From NCBI GenBank assembly GCA_012845835.1, contig JABAKD010000023.1, positions 9,775,840-9,839,839 of the forward strand: a stretch of 64,000 nucleotides of DNA, written 5' to 3'. How positions within the stretch are numbered: position 1 is the stretch's first letter; every line of letters begins with the position of its first letter. Source of the stretch: Undaria pinnatifida. Taxonomy: Eukaryota > Sar > Phaeophyceae > Laminariales > Alariaceae. The notes under the pieces are model-generated. The model was not told the DNA's origin, did no database searches, and worked only from the letters and a program-made list of their open reading frames with translations. The position numbers and the translations under genes were made by a program. This document shows, piece by piece, positions 12,206 to 41,765 of this stretch.

Positions 12206-12552
12206 CTTAGGAGCACCGCCACATTCTCATGAAAATATGTCACCCGAAATGTGCCACACCCCTATCATAAGATAGAGCTAACATTAGTGTTTTCGAGTGT
12301 GTTTTACAAGGCCGCTTGCGCCAGGGGCCAAGCAAACTGCAGGTGGTGAAAAACGGGACACCTTCGCTACCGAGATTCTCGCGCGCACAAGCAAACGTCC
12401 TACGGCGGCCTCTAGATCACACCTCGATAGGACCGGCACCAAGTATGCCTGAGGCAGGCCCGCCCGAAAAAGCTCTGTAAAAGGTGACCAGGAACGGGCG
12501 CTGAGACGAAGTGAAAGTGCAAACCACGACGCAAAAGCGAACGGCCTAAAAG

Positions 12553-12932
12553 CAAGGCTAACGTGGGGAGGGGTCACCCCCTTTTCGCAACTGAGTCTGA
12601 ACCACTTGCACGAGTGACCCTGTCTCGCACGAGTGACTCTGCACCTCACGGGCAAAAGGAGTTTAGGCGGTTAGTTTGGCGCAAAGTGGTTATATATCCA
12701 TTCACTCCATTTGCCGATTCATATACCGCTCTCTCCGTAAAAGGGAGCAGCATTCTACTTCAATGTTAATTTCCAAAGGAGTTGCTTACATTGACGGTTC
12801 AATGAAGGGGAAATTTTAATAAAGATAAGCACAAATTCGAAAAGGTACGGCAAAGCACAGGGAGGTCACCCGCGCGAGTGACCTCGGGCCACTGCCAAAC
12901 CCGCCCCCCAAAAGTGACCCCCCCCTTGATGA
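12553..12932 (+). mobile_element. MITE family F, copy 1
   Basis: The element begins near AAGGCTAACGTGGGG and contains several ACTCGCACGAGTGAC-type palindromes, at about 12,600-12,635 and 12,866-12,885. The same palindromes are the hallmark of the copies at 12.9, 18.3 and 19.1 kb. It abuts copy 2 directly. Confidence 0.5.
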
Positions 12933-13190
12933 AGGCTACGGGTAGGGGGACCCCCTGATTTTCACTACCTGGTCTGAGGTTTTCATCGCTCGCGCGAGTG
13001 AGTGACTCTGTATCTCGCTGACAAAGACACGTTCGGCAATTTTTTTGTTGCAGCGCGTAGCTAACCATCTCTTTTCGTATAAATACCTGGAGTGTCTGCA
13101 CAGCGCGAAAATCCTGGTGACCGCAAGGGACAGGGGGGTCACCCGCGCGAGTGACGCCGAGCCACTGAAAACGAAAGTTCCCGAAAAGAC
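12933..13190 (+). mobile_element. MITE family F, copy 2
   Basis: The left end is AAGGCTACGGGTAGGGGGAC. GCTCGCGCGAGTGAGTGAC lies at about 12,990 and CACCCGCGCGAGTGACGCC at about 13,141. The right end is degraded. No coding capacity. Confidence 0.55.
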
Positions 13191-14121
13191 ATCATAAACT
13201 CTTTACCGTAACCTTGCCATTATAGGGTTTAGATAAAACGAGCGGTGTGATGCGACTTTTTCGTGGGGTAGATTCCCCCTTTGCCATCAGCCAAAACGAG
13301 TCTGGGACATTAGGTGCTGCCCCTACAGGATAGCAACCGTGTGTGGCAGAGCGGTTCTTCCCCCGTCTCCGTGCTCTTACACTCCCAGTCTCGGCGCAAA
13401 AATTATGTCAAAAGAAATCCACGTTTCACGTCTAAACGTTTATTAATGTCGTTCTCCGCATACCAGATAAACAAGGCTTCCCCTGAATCCAACCAACTGA
13501 ACGGCCCACATAAGTTCCATGAGTGTCTGAACTCCCCGAGGTTGCTAGCCGTTGGGTATCTGGACCATCCTTTGCGAGCCTAGACTCTGCAGCACCATGT
13601 ACACCTCAGGTACAAGTTCGGTGCAGTGTTTCAACACCCTCCCCCCCCCCGCCCCCGCCCCCCGCCCAAAGTCTGCTAACCCACACATGTGCGCACTAAC
13701 CCACACGACCTTTCCTAGATCCCACGCACATAAACTTATCGTCCTTCCTACACCCCCTGTTTCCCCAAAGCCTTCGTTGTGTGACACGGAGCTGTGCGTA
13801 AGGGCACAGACGGGGGCGTTGAAGTTGCTTTGTTCATTTTCGAATCAAAACAAAATTCTGGCCTTCTACGATACCTACCTGACAGACAAACCGGTGAGTT
13901 GGTGTATGTACGAGAGTTTTACGCGTCTACCGCCCACCTCACCCTCTTGCGCCGAACATGAAAATGTGCCCATATGTACAACGTAGCTTACATGTTGTAT
14001 CAGAATTCCGCCCACAGCACGGGCCGTGGCGAGATCTCACAAACATATGTATCAGCGCTACGGCGAGAGCAGCACCTTCATTACAAAGTCCTGAAGGCGA
14101 AGCACGTACGGGAAATGCGAC
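13191..14121. other. No supported gene
   Basis: The interval holds a C-rich tract at about 13,630-13,675 and unremarkable sequence. The 144-codon plus-strand frame across 13,552-13,986 is low in complexity at its start and has no recognisable motif. Confidence 0.3.
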
Positions 14122-14373
14122 TGATTCTTACTACGATAGCCCCCCCTCAAAACTGGCGATACTCTTTAACGAACGTTTTATGGCTTCTCTACACGAGGAA
14201 CGATGCTTGTATGGAAAAATCATCCTTATAATCTTTTTGTTTGCAACAATCTATCGAACAACGACGTCGGAGCGGAAAAAGGGCACCGTGTTTCAGGAGA
14301 TACGGCCGGGAGCTGGTTTCAAACCGGCGATTTCGTCAAAGAAAGGCTCGGGGACTACACCGTGGAACGACGC
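14122..14373 (+). mobile_element. MITE family E
   Basis: The left end ATTCTTACTACGATAGCCCC is followed by CTTTAACGAACGTTTTATGG. The right half keeps CACCGTGTTTCAGGAGATAC, GGAGCTGGTTTCAAACCGGC and a weakened terminus. Confidence 0.6.
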
Positions 14374-16082
14374 TTGAGCCATTTCACATGAAAAGTGCTA
14401 CCCCTGTTGAAGCACGCGTCGGAAAGTGTAACCCGACAAGAACAACATCCGTGGCCTACGATAACGGTTTAACCAAAAAACAAAAATATGGCAACAAGTA
14501 GATGGAGGCATCCCTTCCTAGGGGGTGCAAAATTAATCGGTTTCTGACATCCTTTGCACTAGGAGATCAATATCATCTTAATACCTCTCGAACTATGACT
14601 TTTCGAAGGCGTCTCCTTCCCGCAACTCGACCAACACATCTAAACTATGAGCCAGCAGTCCTAAAACGATATTCTCAATACCTTTTTGACGCTAACCGAT
14701 ATGCTGGGAACCACTCTCGAGGAGCTCAACCCAAACCGTGGGATTTCTATACGATATTCCGGCGTTTTCCGGCGTTTCGGAGTTAAGTAGCTCCGGACGT
14801 TGTCCGGAAACGAAGGGCGAAAAATCGCTGCTACCTCTGTTGTGTAGCACGCGTTTTGCCGTCGTTGGAAAAACATCAAACGCCCGATCATCCAACAGCT
14901 GAAATTGATACGAATCTGTAAACACCAATGGCAATGCCCCTATGATTTCGATAGATAGCGATCCCTACTGCACTGCAACCATCAAGTGAGAATACACAAC
15001 AATATTTTGGATGCTCCTCCGCTGGAGGAACCAACGCAGTCAGAACGCCTTCTGTGCGAACCGCGCTAACCAGTATACCACTCGTTAGCTACAGACACTC
15101 CCGCAATATGTTACATTGCCTGCAATTCATCGGTACGCCTAGTGTGACCGTGAGGGTTTCACACGACGTGCTAGGCGTTCGGTCCCTGACGACGCATAAC
15201 ACCTATCTCCCCGTGGGCCACCATCAATAACGCACGGCCCGACCTTCGATACTTCAGGGGGAGCGGACACAATAATAAGTGGGGGGGTCTATGCGTACTC
15301 AGACACCTCTAAGAAATACTACTCAGTGAAGAAAGGAAGATTACCCCGGCGGGATTTGGTACTAATGTTCGGACGGTCTCCAAATTTGCGGACAGGTTGG
15401 AACAGAAAGGAACGGATACAGCCAACAACAGCGGCCTCTACAAATTCGAGGGGACAACTCAAACCAAGGTAAACACAGCAACGTTTCTATTGCTGGCACG
15501 CAAAAGAACAATACGCCAGCAGTCAATCTCATTGGATGTCGAACCGACCAACCTCCCGTCCAACCGTAGGATTTCAAAACGGAAGGTATTCTGAGAAGCT
15601 GAAGCACGGGAATTGCAGCCAACCAGGGCGGTGGAAGTACGTGAGACGTTTCCGGTCCTACATGTACCCCCGGTGCGGCGCTCTACGATATCTCGGAGCT
15701 ACCAAACACCGAATACCGAATGAATGTTTTTCATCTAACACTAACCTAACCACGGCCGTAACACCTGTGCTTCAACATCCAGCACTGTGCACCTACCCTT
15801 GTTTACAGTTGCAATTGGTGGGTTTGACGTCTGGTGGACCTCCGAATCATCTCACCGCAATTTGGATTGCGCATGACTAACCAGCCACCCGAACACCTAC
15901 ATTTTATCCGGCTAGCCTAGTACCAGGTATGCATCAGGGTCGAGCATTCCACTTGGTAGAAACGACGCTAAACCTTTCTCCTTCGCAATGAGCTCCCCGC
16001 AACAGCCATACTCGGTCGCCGCTATCTTGGGTGGTAATGTACGGAGTCCCAGGCAATATACGAAGCGATACAAGGACCTGTA
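14374..16082. other. Downstream flank of the beta-helix gene, no supported gene
   Basis: I find no frame with recognisable homology in this interval. Short open frames on both strands overlap each other. The 3' untranslated region of the minus-strand gene ending at 16,083 must begin here, but I cannot place its poly(A) site. Confidence 0.3.
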
Positions 16083-33720
<17,638 letters not shown>

Positions 33721-34639
33721 TGTGTGTGGAGCTCGTTGTTGTATTGGTACTACTACTAAGTAAGGTACTATGGCTACCACTACTCCTACGCTACGTCGTG
33801 GGTGGGGGACGGCCGCGTGGGGTGATGGACGTGTTGTGTGGTGGTGTGTTCGTGTTCGTGGTGTTGGTCGATCTTGCCGTACGCCGTCGTGGTAGATCGT
33901 CGTAATACTCCGAGATACAACCGTAATATATATATATACCAGGTATGTTGTGAGCTACCAGCTGAGTACACTAAATGATAGAAGATGCACGTATATTCTA
34001 CAAGACGAATGCACCACAATACCAAGAATTTTACGGAACGAACCGCTAAACCGGAACATATAATAAGTCTCGCTTGGTACTGAATGCCTAGGGAGAGAAG
34101 CGCGCAAAAAAAGTACACTACATTTTAAGCAGCAACGAAGTATATACATATCGATATACCTGGTAGGCTATATATATATGGATTTGCTGCCTGTACATTA
34201 ATGTATACCAGGTATACATTTATTTGCAAGAATGGGATGCAACGAACCAAAAATTCGGAACCGATATTATTGGCATGCTTTCGAATTAATAGTATGGAAT
34301 GACATACTATGAAAGCATGAAGTTGACATTATACACAATACCTGCACCGTGTGTGTTGAAACTATGGATGAACAAAAAATGATAAGAATTTGATGCAACG
34401 AACCAATTACCAGGAACCGGCATGCATCACGCGACATTACTCTTCCTGTGTTCGATGAATCGGCGTCTTGTGACAGTCCACAGCCGACAATGATGAGGTG
34501 GTTAACTCCATACTACCAGACTGTGCAGCGGCAGCAGTGCATCGTCTCGGAAAGTATTATTACAATTTTTGCGTAAGCGAAACAATTCCGAACATTATTT
34601 AGTGTTGTATGGCAGGGCTACACGTACATATATCCGGTA
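33721..34639. other. Upstream region of the beta-helix gene
   Basis: This should hold the promoter of the minus-strand gene. I see no certain TATA box or other motif. Several ATATACCAGGTA.. motifs (33,935, 34,155 and 34,202) recur through the window and look like small dispersed repeats. No gene is supported. Confidence 0.35.
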
Positions 34640-34924
34640 CCGGTCGCCCCGGTGGCGTATCAGGTTATCTTCGAGCCTGGTATAGGCCAGTTTCGTGAGT
34701 TCGAGCCCCGCCGAGTGCATACTTGTATGAATTCGTTGGGACTTTTTCTTGTGGACAAATTGACTTGCGGAAAGCGCGAGAGCGTGAGTTAGCAACACTC
34801 GATGAACAATCGACGAGCAGTGGGATCGCTGAACCCTATGCGCGATAAAAATTAAAGGCAAGAAGAACCGGGGAGGAGAAGGGACGACACCTGTGACCAC
34901 GGCTTGTCCAGAAGCTGGAAAGTG
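34640..34924 (+). mobile_element. tRNA-derived SINE, full-length copy
   Basis: The head contains an A-box-like TGGCGTATCAGG (34,653-34,664, one mismatch to consensus) and a perfect B box GTTCGAGCC (34,699-34,707), 34 bp apart as in tRNA genes. The body has CTTTTTCTTGTGGACAAATT, AATCGACGAGCAGTGGGATC and GACACCTGTGACCACGGC, ending at CCAGAAGCTGGAAAG. It would be transcribed by RNA polymerase III from its internal promoter and mobilised by a LINE. The partner LINE is not identified. Confidence 0.8.
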
Positions 34925-35330
34925 AAAGTGTGCAGAAATATATATATTTATACTCCGGAGTATATCTGTAACATTATAATGTACACGTACATAATCCGTA
35001 GATTTAGGGATCTCCGTGTATGGCAGGGCCCTACACGATACCAGGTACATATAGACTATTATGTGTATTTGTCTAGAACATTAATCCTGGCCAGAGTTAA
35101 ATAGCACTACACGACAGGTGACACATGACACCTTTGCCTTTTGAGCCATCCATGCAATGGCTCCAAATTGTTTGTATGGCATTAACCTCCAATTAACACC
35201 GCCCCCCCATCCCCCCCTTCTTCGCCACTCAATCTTCCATATTTTTATGCCTTAAACCTCGCACCACGGTGACAATATATTAAGCTCCTATCATTATTGG
35301 CTTGTGCGACATAAAAATGTTGAATACCCC
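34925..35330. other. No supported gene
   Basis: A/T-rich sequence with a C-rich run near 35,203-35,220. Nothing supported. Confidence 0.3.
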
Positions 35331-35641
35331 CGCCCCCGCTTCCCTTCAGAAAACCCCCATCGCGCCCTCACCGGTCCAACGACTGTCTACACAATAACTT
35401 GGCGCGTGTGCCTCAGCCGTGTCCGATTTTGTCCCCCTCAAAATCGTTTTCTGGTCTCCTTGCACAGATTCAATAACACAACCACCCTGCTGACCCAGGC
35501 ACAAGCTACACTGTAGCTCGAAGGGGAGCCGCCGGAGTATATCATTAACGAGGACACACACCCAATGATACGCACGATCGGAGTGTCATACACAGCGTGG
35601 AATTATGAGTGTCCACGAAATCTCCGATGCCGTAGCTGTGT
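35331..35641 (-). repeat. Family A, diverged copy with extended tail
   Basis: This copy includes the longer tail seen in some copies (C-rich, then CCTCACCGGTCCAACGAC) followed by the diverged core GTCCCCCTCAAAATCG, GGAGCCGCCGGAGTATATC and CCGATGCCGTAGCTGTG. Confidence 0.6.
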
Positions 35642-36469
35642 AGCGTATAGTCTATATATATGCTTCGCAATGGAGCACTCGCGAATGGCTAAGGCAAACA
35701 CCGCGCATCGGAAAACGCGGAACAAACGCCAACGTACCAGTCACCAACATTCGCAGTCGTCTCAGATTTAAAATAAGCACTAAGCACTAAAATTTATTAC
35801 AAAATTGAAATTGTTAGTTTTTGAATACCTCGAACTTGACAAATATTCGTTTGGTGTCGACTTCAATTATACCGTTCTTGCCCCCCTGCAAAGCTATGTT
35901 TTAAGGCTGTAGCTTGCTGTTTCCCCTCCTATCTGGTGAGGTGGCAATGCGTCGTACAGCTGGATTGACCGTATACCCACCGATAGATACCAGTGTCAGT
36001 GATACTCTACAGTGAAAATGAAGAAGGCCAGATACATAGGACTTCACGATAAGGAAAAGAAGTAGATACACAGGGCATCCAACATGTACGCGCCGTGGTT
36101 TCCCAATTTCATGGACTGCATTCCTTAAAATGGGCACCACGCCCAATACGGGACCCCACCGAACACTGCACTCCGCCTTCCGTTTGCAACAAAGATGACG
36201 ATTGGCGATCTAGTCTTGACCCGCCAAGTCAAGGCGTGTTTGGTCTTACTATACTTTTTAAATGGCATTGTGTTGAATCACTTGGTTAACGGATGTCCGT
36301 CAAGGGGCAAGGGTGCCGTCAACCCCGATATCTTTGGTTTGAACCCCACAAACTGAAAGTTTTCTGCAACAAGTTGATGCCCGCTACCTGCGCGATAGAC
36401 GACCCGGTCTACTCTAGGTTCTCTCTATTAATAATAGGATGACGTTCAGGGATGCCAGGATATAAAGGA
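35642..36469. other. No supported gene
   Basis: I see no coding or repeat signal strong enough to report in this stretch. Confidence 0.3.
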
Positions 36470-36640
36470 CTATTTTTTTTTTTTTTTTTCACACTTTTTT
36501 TTTCCAGCTTCTGGATGGACAAGCCGTGGTCACAGGTGTCGTCCATTCCCCCCCCCCCGGTTCTTGCCTTCATTTTTTATCGCGCATAGAGTTCAGCAAT
36601 CCCACTGCTCGTCGATGTTTCATTGAGTGTTGGGCTATAT
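36470..36640 (-). mobile_element. SINE, 3' half with A-rich tail
   Basis: Read on the minus strand, the body segment from CAGTGGGATTGCTGAACTC to the terminal CCAGAAGCTGGAAA is followed by two runs of A separated by GTGTG. The tRNA-like head is missing. Confidence 0.65.
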
Positions 36641-36938
36641 ACCCCTTTAATGTGACCGCTGGCTGTTTTAGTATAACATTATCTATCATGTATGTAGGGT
36701 TCTCTGTCGTCAGGGTTTTTTATCAGTCGACTAAACTCAAGAGATCCAATAAAATAGATCTTCCTTCTGCGCATACCTGGTATGAGCATACACGATAATG
36801 CAAGTATCAAGTGTATGTATGCCCGACTCTGGCACCTGGTACGTAATCTAACCTTTCAAGTGTGTTCAAATATAATGGCTGAAAAACCTTGTATTCAGAC
36901 GCACGTTGGGGGTAGTCTATTATGAGCCAAACACTAAA

Positions 36939-37247
36939 CATGTTCCGCTGTGAGATTGAAGAAGATTTCGTGGTCGAAACTCGTATTTGTAGGCTGTGCG
37001 TTATACTTCGATCGCGCGCATTCTATGTGAGGGTGTATGTCCTCGTGAAGGGTACAGGTCGGCGATTCCCCTTAAAAATAGCTTGTACAAGGAATGGTCA
37101 ACAAGGTGATGTTAACCAATTGTGGACGGAAACTATCAAGAACCCGTTCTTGACGGGGTCACAATGTGACGGCTGTGGAATGTACCAGTATATTATAGTC
37201 TATATGCCCAGTAGTCGTACGGCCGGCGACGGAGGGGAGCGGAGGTA
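36939..37247 (+). repeat. Family A, diverged copy
   Basis: The core landmarks are TTCCGCTGTGAGATTGAAG, GCTGTGCGTTATACTTCGAT, ACAGGTCGGCGATTCCCC and CCCGTTCTTGACGGGGTC. The tail GGCCGGCGACGGAGGGG follows. Confidence 0.6.
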
Positions 37248-38171
37248 ATGGGGAATAGGTCGCATACACCAACAGGAGCTTAATCTACCCGTAATGCCAG
37301 TAGGCGATGGTGGCCGCAGGGGGAAAGGGGGAGTGGGCGTACTCATTGGTTGCTTGCCTTAGTCATTTGACCATTGACCACGCATCTGTTTCGAGACGGA
37401 GCACCGTTCCTACTCCTGATAGAGACACCTGGAACGTTTGGGCAGTCATTACGCTCCTCCCGTCGTTTACACATAACTCTTTGCTTGTCCTGTCCCCGTC
37501 CTGTTTCGCCGTATGTGGCCACCATCTATCTCGTAAGTAAGCGACCGTTCATCGTTACTCTTTAGTATACCTAACTCTTCCATGTCGCATTCATTTTTCC
37601 TCAAATCCTCCAACACATCCCGTTCCTTCTATTTTAACAGATTGTATTTCACATTCTCCAACTATGTGAGTCCTGCTCTCTATTGCTGTGCCACATGGGC
37701 ACACATATAAAGATATTGTAGCTGTTGCTAAAACGAGCGACATATATATGATGGATGTAACTGTCGTCAGACGTGTGCGTCCACGGGCCATTGGTTCGTG
37801 TGATTGCGAGGGGCACCACGTTTGACTTGCAATTGATTGGTCGTGCATCTGCAGCAGAAGAGGAAATTATTGGTTTCCTCATTATGCGGCGTTGAAGACG
37901 CCCATGCCAGTGCACCTTACCCATTTTTCTAGTGACCTAGCCTAAATTGAAGTTAAAGCGTACAAACACACGATTTTTTTTTCGAGTAGAGCGCTATTAC
38001 GGGGGGACCGCAGGTGGGAATTAGAAACTCGCTTTGCTCGAATATATATATAAAACCGTCAGATTTATCCCCTCGAAAGGGTTTATAGCTTTCATGCACA
38101 AATTGCCCCCCTTCCCCCCCCCCCCCTCCCCCCCCCCGCCCCCCTCCAAACCCGCTCGCTTTTGATCAAAA
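37248..38171. other. No supported gene
   Basis: Short frames are present on both strands without domain support. A C-rich tract starts at about 38,105 and runs into the family A tail. Confidence 0.3.
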
Positions 38172-38496
38172 CCAGGCCCCCACGTCCTTCAAAACTCCCC
38201 CCCCCCCCCCTCACCGGTTATTCGACTTACAAGATTCACTTGATAAAAGGATACATTTCCCTTCACAGCTGTCAAATTTTGTACCTCTCAGAAACGGGTT
38301 TTATAGTTTCCGCGCACAGACTGACTAAAATCACCCTGTTGACCCTGATAGCTACACTGTAGTTGTAAGGGGAGTCGCCGACCTATATCCTTAATGAGGA
38401 CACACAACTCGTAATGCGCGCGATCGGAGTATCACACACAGCTTGCAAATATGAGTTTCGACGAAATCTTCGATCTCACAGCTGGATAGAGTGTAT
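38172..38496 (-). repeat. Family A, long copy
   Basis: It contains the extended tail (CCTTCAAAACTCC, CTCACCGGTTATTCGAC, TTACAAGATTCACTTGATAA) and the full core ending CTCACAGCTGGATAGAGTG. With the copies at 52.1 and 54.0 kb it shows that the full-length element is about 325-340 bp. Confidence 0.7.
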
Positions 38497-38799
38497 TTTC
38501 ATTATTTATAATATACATAAAACTATATACCTAGACCTCGCCCCCGTCGGACGTCTCGCTCGGCATATCCTCCCCCCTCTCAGCCCTTCTCAGCCCGTAA
38601 TTGCCGAAAAGAAAATTAGTTGCTGGGGAAAAGATCCGTCCCGAAGTTCCTTGCCTTCCTTGCTTTCCCTAGTCTCATTCGTACTTAGCTCTCATTCTCT
38701 CATCTTTACTGCTTGCTCTCTGATATTTTTATTTTGCTTTTTTCAGCAACTTCTTTTTTGTACTTTTACTTTTGAAGTTGGCCAATTGCTGGCTGTTGA

Positions 38800-39256
38800 G
38801 AGGGAATTGCCGTTGACGGCTGCAAACAATTTGAATTTGAAATTTGCCGGATCGGCAATAACAATGTGAAGTTGAAATTTGCGAAGCGGACCAAGGCTAG
38901 TGCGGGAGGAGGCTCCGCCAACAGTGGGGGTGGTGGAGGTTCAGGATCAGGCGTGTGGAAGCTGGTCGGGCAAGAACGGGACTCATCTTCTTCTGGCAAT
39001 CCTGATTGGCCGTGCCCGAGCAAGGGTTGTGACGGCTTCCTCATCGCACGAAATAGGAAAAACAGGAGTTCCCAGTACGCTGTCTGCGACACCTGCAGGA
39101 GTGACGAGCCTTCCACGTGCCAAGCTTTTCATAACCTTAACAAGAAGCACTGGGGAAGCGGCGACAACCCTCGTGTGTGTGACTGGTGTGACGCGGACAC
39201 CTGTGATTCACCTTCGATCGGCGTCCCTAACGAAGGAGCTGAGAGCTTGACGAAAC
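38800..39256 (+). CDS. Cys-rich exon of an unrecognised protein, 5' end missing
   Basis: The frame is open from 38,800 to a good donor (AAAC|GTGAGT) at 39,257. It codes for a Gly/Ser-rich linker (GGGSANSGGGGGSGSG) and then a Cys-rich module: CPSKGC, about 18 residues, CDTC, STCQAF, and CDWCDADTC. Paired CxxC motifs suggest metal binding, possibly a zinc ribbon, but I do not recognise the family. There is no in-frame ATG, so an upstream exon must supply the start, or this is a gene fragment. It ends in phase 1, which does not match the next exon found (40,308, phase 0), so either an exon is missing or these are two genes. Confidence 0.4.
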
Positions 39257-39279
39257 GTGAGTTACATTTCTGTTGTTGT

Positions 39280-39870
39280 GCTGTGATTTCTTTTTCATGC
39301 GTACAAACACACTTTTGCATGTACGAGTTGCATGTACGAGTACGTACGTGTACGGGGCAGTCCCGTCATCGCGGTGTAAGCGGGAATTGTACAAGTACTC
39401 TACGAGTAGACCTATGCAATGACGCTGTGTGATGCGATTTCTTTTTCATACGTACAGCCAAACACCCTTCATGTATGTACGACTACGAGTACGGGGCAGT
39501 CCCGTCATCGGGGTAAGCGGGGGTTGAACAAGTGGTCCATGCAGTGACGCTTTGTGCTGTGATATAAACACACGTTTTGGATGTACGACTACGACTACGT
39601 GGTATCTATACATGTAAGACGCAATGAAAACGGGCAAGTCTCATCACGGGGGTCAGCCAGGGTTGTAAAAATGGTCCATGCAGTGATAAATAACACAGCA
39701 GCATGATACCTCAGCACCAGTCGCAGTACACACTGGAGGTTGATATATAGCACTAAACAGAAGAAGCTGAAGTTAACCTGGGTGATGCTGGAGAGCAGTC
39801 CCGTGATTGGGGTTAGCGAGTTGTTCATGTAGTGACGCGGTGTACTACTACTGTTACTCATTTTTCATAC
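39280..39870. repeat. Diverged tandem array, about 125-150-bp units
   Basis: About four direct copies carry TTTCTTTTTCATACGTAC, ACGAGTACGGGGCAGTCCCG, TCATCGGGGTAAGCGGG and TCCATGCAGTGACGC in order. The third and fourth copies are partial. The array would fall inside an intron if the flanking exons belong to one gene. Confidence 0.65.
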
Positions 39871-40307
39871 AACCACATGAACTCTTTGTATTAACGAGTA
39901 CAAGTAGGGTGCGCAACCTCTTCAGGAATCGCAGTACACGTCGGTCGTAATAGTGTTGATAGCAGCAGTAATAGAGTAGTACCGAACAATATATACAGCA
40001 GGTACTGTCTTTTACCCTTCGTTGTCGGTATTCCGCCGGTAGGCCTTATATAGCAGTATACCGGGGCTTACGCTTACCAGTTGCGACTGTGAATCCCGTT
40101 CGTTCCTGTCCCAGTGGTGGTTTCATAGGTGTTAGCAACGTTGTGGTACCAGGCAGGGCTTTGCCCATAAACGACCGCTTTCATTACAACAGTGTTAAAT
40201 TGTACGACTTCCTTTCAAACTTTGGAAATCGACGACAGCTACGTGGCCTCACTATTTTGAACATTCACTGAACGCAAGGTATTCCCATCCGTTGTTGTCG
40301 TTTGCAG

Positions 40308-40475
40308 AATCCCTGCGAAGCAGCCGCCGAGGGCCGCCAAGTCGGCGAGGACATGAACACGAAGTGCACCGGCGACATCAAGGTCGGTGACCTCCTGAAG
40401 AAGGCAGGCGACCACTTGCTCGATATACATCCCGCATTCCATTCCCACGGTGCCACGAGGGCGTTCGACATCGAG
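40308..40475 (+). CDS. Internal exon of a small Cys-containing protein
   Basis: The acceptor GTCGTTTGCAG precedes 56 codons that start NPCEAAAEGRQVGEDMNTKC and end HSHGATRAFDIE. The donor is GAG|GTACGT in phase 0. Predicted to be mainly helical. It joins exon 40,753-40,857 without a frame change. The function is not recognised. Confidence 0.5.
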
Positions 40476-40752
40476 GTACGTTCTACTCTTATCTTGCGTC
40501 CTGTGTGTCACGAGTCGAGGCATCCATGTCTCTTGCTCAAGACTAGGGGATGGCGTGCGGATATAGTCTATGAAGTGCGGTTCCTTTTCCAAGTACCAAG
40601 AGCAAGTACAACAATACCACAACAATTACTAACAGCGAAGAAAGGAGCTCCAATAATTTGGATGGTTACGACGTCTGCTGGAGAGAAGTACGAATACTTT
40701 TTTACACATACTTATCGACGTTCTCCCGCCATGCTTCAACGTTTGTGGACAG

Positions 40753-40857
40753 ATCCACAAGACCATCGACAAAAAACAAGAGTGCAAGGTGCTGGGTACC
40801 CCCGCTGAGGAGGAAGAGTCCAAGCAAGCCTGCATGCTCCTTCGGAAGCAATGTTGA
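40753..40857 (+). CDS. Terminal exon of the small Cys-containing protein
   Basis: The acceptor TTTGTGGACAG leads into 34 codons (IHKTIDKKQECKVLG ... CMLLRKQC) and TGA. With the preceding exon it gives 90 residues including five cysteines (NPC, TKC, QEC, QAC, KQC), which could form disulfides in a secreted protein. No signal-peptide exon has been located upstream. Confidence 0.5.
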   Translation: MHKTIDKKQECKVLGTPAEEEESKQACMLLRKQC

Positions 40858-41448
40858 CAGCACGTTCTTTATAGAACGTTAAGTTGTGGTTTATTATACC
40901 AGCATCGTTTTTTGAGAACTATGCCTAAATGCGTGCTCTTCGTCTTTCAGGAATACAAATGTACTTCACATGTTTGCGGTGTGTGCGTTCAAGTTCCTGC
41001 TTCCAGCATGTTTTTTCTGGCACTGCGCTCCTTTACATCTTAAGTTGTAGTTTTCCTGTCTCTATCCTTGACAAGCGCGTGCCTGGTGTTTATGCACTGC
41101 GATAATTTATTATTGATGATCGACTTAGAGAGAGCTATAAATAAGTGTACAGGACCTAGGTGCTACCTGAGAGGTGGAAGGATATGCCAAGCAAGTCCTC
41201 CGACGTGCCCATCATGGACTGGGCGAATTGATGATAATAACAAACTCATAATCATAATCGTCTCTATTCTGTACCGTTGTACTATATATGAACCTCTTGG
41301 CATTTTCAAGTCGCCAGTTGCGCCATTTGTGCTTCTTTTCCGCCTTTCTACTGAATGTCTATTCCTCCTTCCGCAAGCGTAGCGGGCGGCGCCCAGCCGC
41401 CCGCGAGCGAAGCCCTTGTATATATATATATATATATTTAAAAAATTT
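40858..41448. other. 3' flank, no supported gene
   Basis: This is presumed 3' untranslated region and intergenic sequence. I see nothing further. Confidence 0.3.
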
Positions 41449-41511
41449 AAATACACTCCAGCTGAGAGATCAAATATTTTGTCGAAACTCATCTTTGCAA
41501 GCTGTGTGTAA
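41449..41511 (+). repeat. Family A, first 60 bp only
   Basis: ATACACTCCAGCTGAGAGAT to GCAAGCTGTGTGTAATA, then TA-rich sequence. It is preceded by a (TA)n run. Confidence 0.65.
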
Positions 41512-41765
41512 TATATATACGCATCTGCATCCACTATGTCCTCCCCTTCCCGACTACTGGTGAGTTTCTTTCTCTTTTCTGGTAGGAAGGGAAGGGGGGG
41601 GCGGGGGTTCCAAAAACTTGACGACTATGTACACGAAATGGAGCTGCTTGCTGCATGGATGTGTGGGCTGTTCGAAATGTGAAGAGATGATGTCACCTGT
41701 CGGATAGTGTTGATTTGTCTAGCAGGTTTACGTTTTTGGTGGGGCGGAGGCGGGGCGGGGGGGGG

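Noticed and set aside
34640-34710. A functional tRNA gene
   Set aside because: A and B boxes are present, but I could not make out a convincing acceptor or anticodon stem. The same head recurs in other copies with a common 3' body, which is the structure of a SINE.
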